5,854 nucleotides of DNA from Gammaproteobacteria bacterium (GTDB lineage: Bacteria; Pseudomonadota; Gammaproteobacteria; SZUA-229). The translations under genes and the position numbers were made by a program. Shown here piece after piece: positions 5,516 through 5,854 of this stretch. The DNA lies in the NCBI GenBank assembly GCA_029879605.1, contig JAOUQA010000142.1:1-5854 (forward strand), given 5' to 3'. A model generated the notes under the pieces. The model had not been told where the DNA came from. It saw only the letters and a program-made list of their open reading frames with translations, and ran no database searches. How positions within the stretch are numbered: position 1 is the first letter of the stretch; each line of letters opens with the position of its first letter.

Positions 5516-5854
5516 TGATTCTGAATGATTCACAAAAGTGGTTATTATTTGTTGGTCTAATTAGCCTGGTATGGCTGATTTATTTGCTGGCACCTGTATT
5601 AACGCCTTTTCTGGCAGCCGCTCTACTGGCTTACCTCGGAGATCCGCTGGTTGATCGTCTGGAACAACGCAGATTTTCACGTACTCTTTCGGTAAGTATT
5701 GTATTCGTAACGATTTTTATTTTTCTGACTGCTATGGTGCTGTTGTTATTACCTATGCTTGAGCATCAGCTGTCATATTTATTAGCCAATATTCCGCGTT
5801 ATATTGATTTTGTTCAGCATGATGTTTTGCCCGGCCTGCTTAACCGGCTAGGTA
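5515..5854 (+). CDS. AI-2E family transporter / PerM-like permease, N-terminal part
   Basis: This gene runs off the window edge; 113 complete codons are present, with no stop. The ATG shares one base with the DUF2066 TAA (TAATG), so translation is likely coupled; only a weak AAGA lies upstream. The protein is an inner-membrane protein. Hydrophobic segments are at about residues 9-26, 28-41 and 57-80. The YLGDPLVDRLEQRRFSR turn (40-56) after the second is the family signature region, and an amphipathic stretch (LEHQLSYLLANIPRYIDFVQ) begins the extracytoplasmic domain. This matches the N-terminus of the AI-2E exporter-like family (E. coli TqsA, PerM). Family members have been linked to quorum-signal export or to sodium/proton antiport. 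The substrate cannot be told from this fragment; PerM-like is the best call from its neighbourhood. Confidence 0.88.
   Translation, partial: MILNDSQKWLLFVGLISLVWLIYLLAPVLTPFLAAALLAYLGDPLVDRLEQRRFSRTLSVSIVFVTIFIFLTAMVLLLLPMLEHQLSYLLANIPRYIDFVQHDVLPGLLNRLG

Overview
The window looks like ordinary chromosome of a gammaproteobacterium with a fairly AT-rich genome. The evidence is the gene set and its order: a Nit-type amidase, a DarP/YjgA (DUF615) protein, purN and purM, and a divergent DUF2066 gene followed by a PerM-like (AI-2E family) membrane protein. These families and the purN-purM / DUF2066 / permease neighbourhood are typical of Gammaproteobacteria. I cannot name the genus. There is no transposase, integrase, phage gene, CRISPR array, tRNA or rRNA.

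Layout: (1) A complete carbon-nitrogen hydrolase (28-852, +) sits at the left edge, probably as the last gene of a unit entering from outside. (2) A short intergenic stretch (853-983) separates it from a convergent ComFB-family gene (984-1259, -). (3) An 89-101 bp gap (1260/1272-1360) is AT-rich but contains a tight cluster of short perfect palindromes. (4) A very compact minus-strand operon reads, in transcription order, purM (4303-3254), purN (3254-2577), a secreted DUF3108 protein (2580-1861) and darP/yjgA (1858-1361). Its junctions are a 1-base TAATG overlap, a 4-base ATGA overlap and a 2-base gap. comFB follows in the same direction and may be read through or have its own promoter. (5) A 72-bp divergent region (4304-4375) separates purM from a plus-strand pair: a secreted DUF2066 protein (4376-5515) and, overlapping it by one base, a PerM/AI-2E family membrane protein cut by the window end (5515-5854).

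Together: PurN and PurM catalyse steps 3 and 5 of de novo purine synthesis, and DarP acts in late 50S ribosomal subunit maturation, so the main operon joins purine supply with ribosome assembly plus one uncharacterised periplasmic protein. The ComFB protein belongs to a family with members that bind cyclic di-GMP, which makes it the one likely signalling gene here. I see no clear new system. The points most worth a second look are the comFB gene with its palindrome-rich upstream region, and the unusual pairing of darP with purMN rather than with tldD/pmbA.
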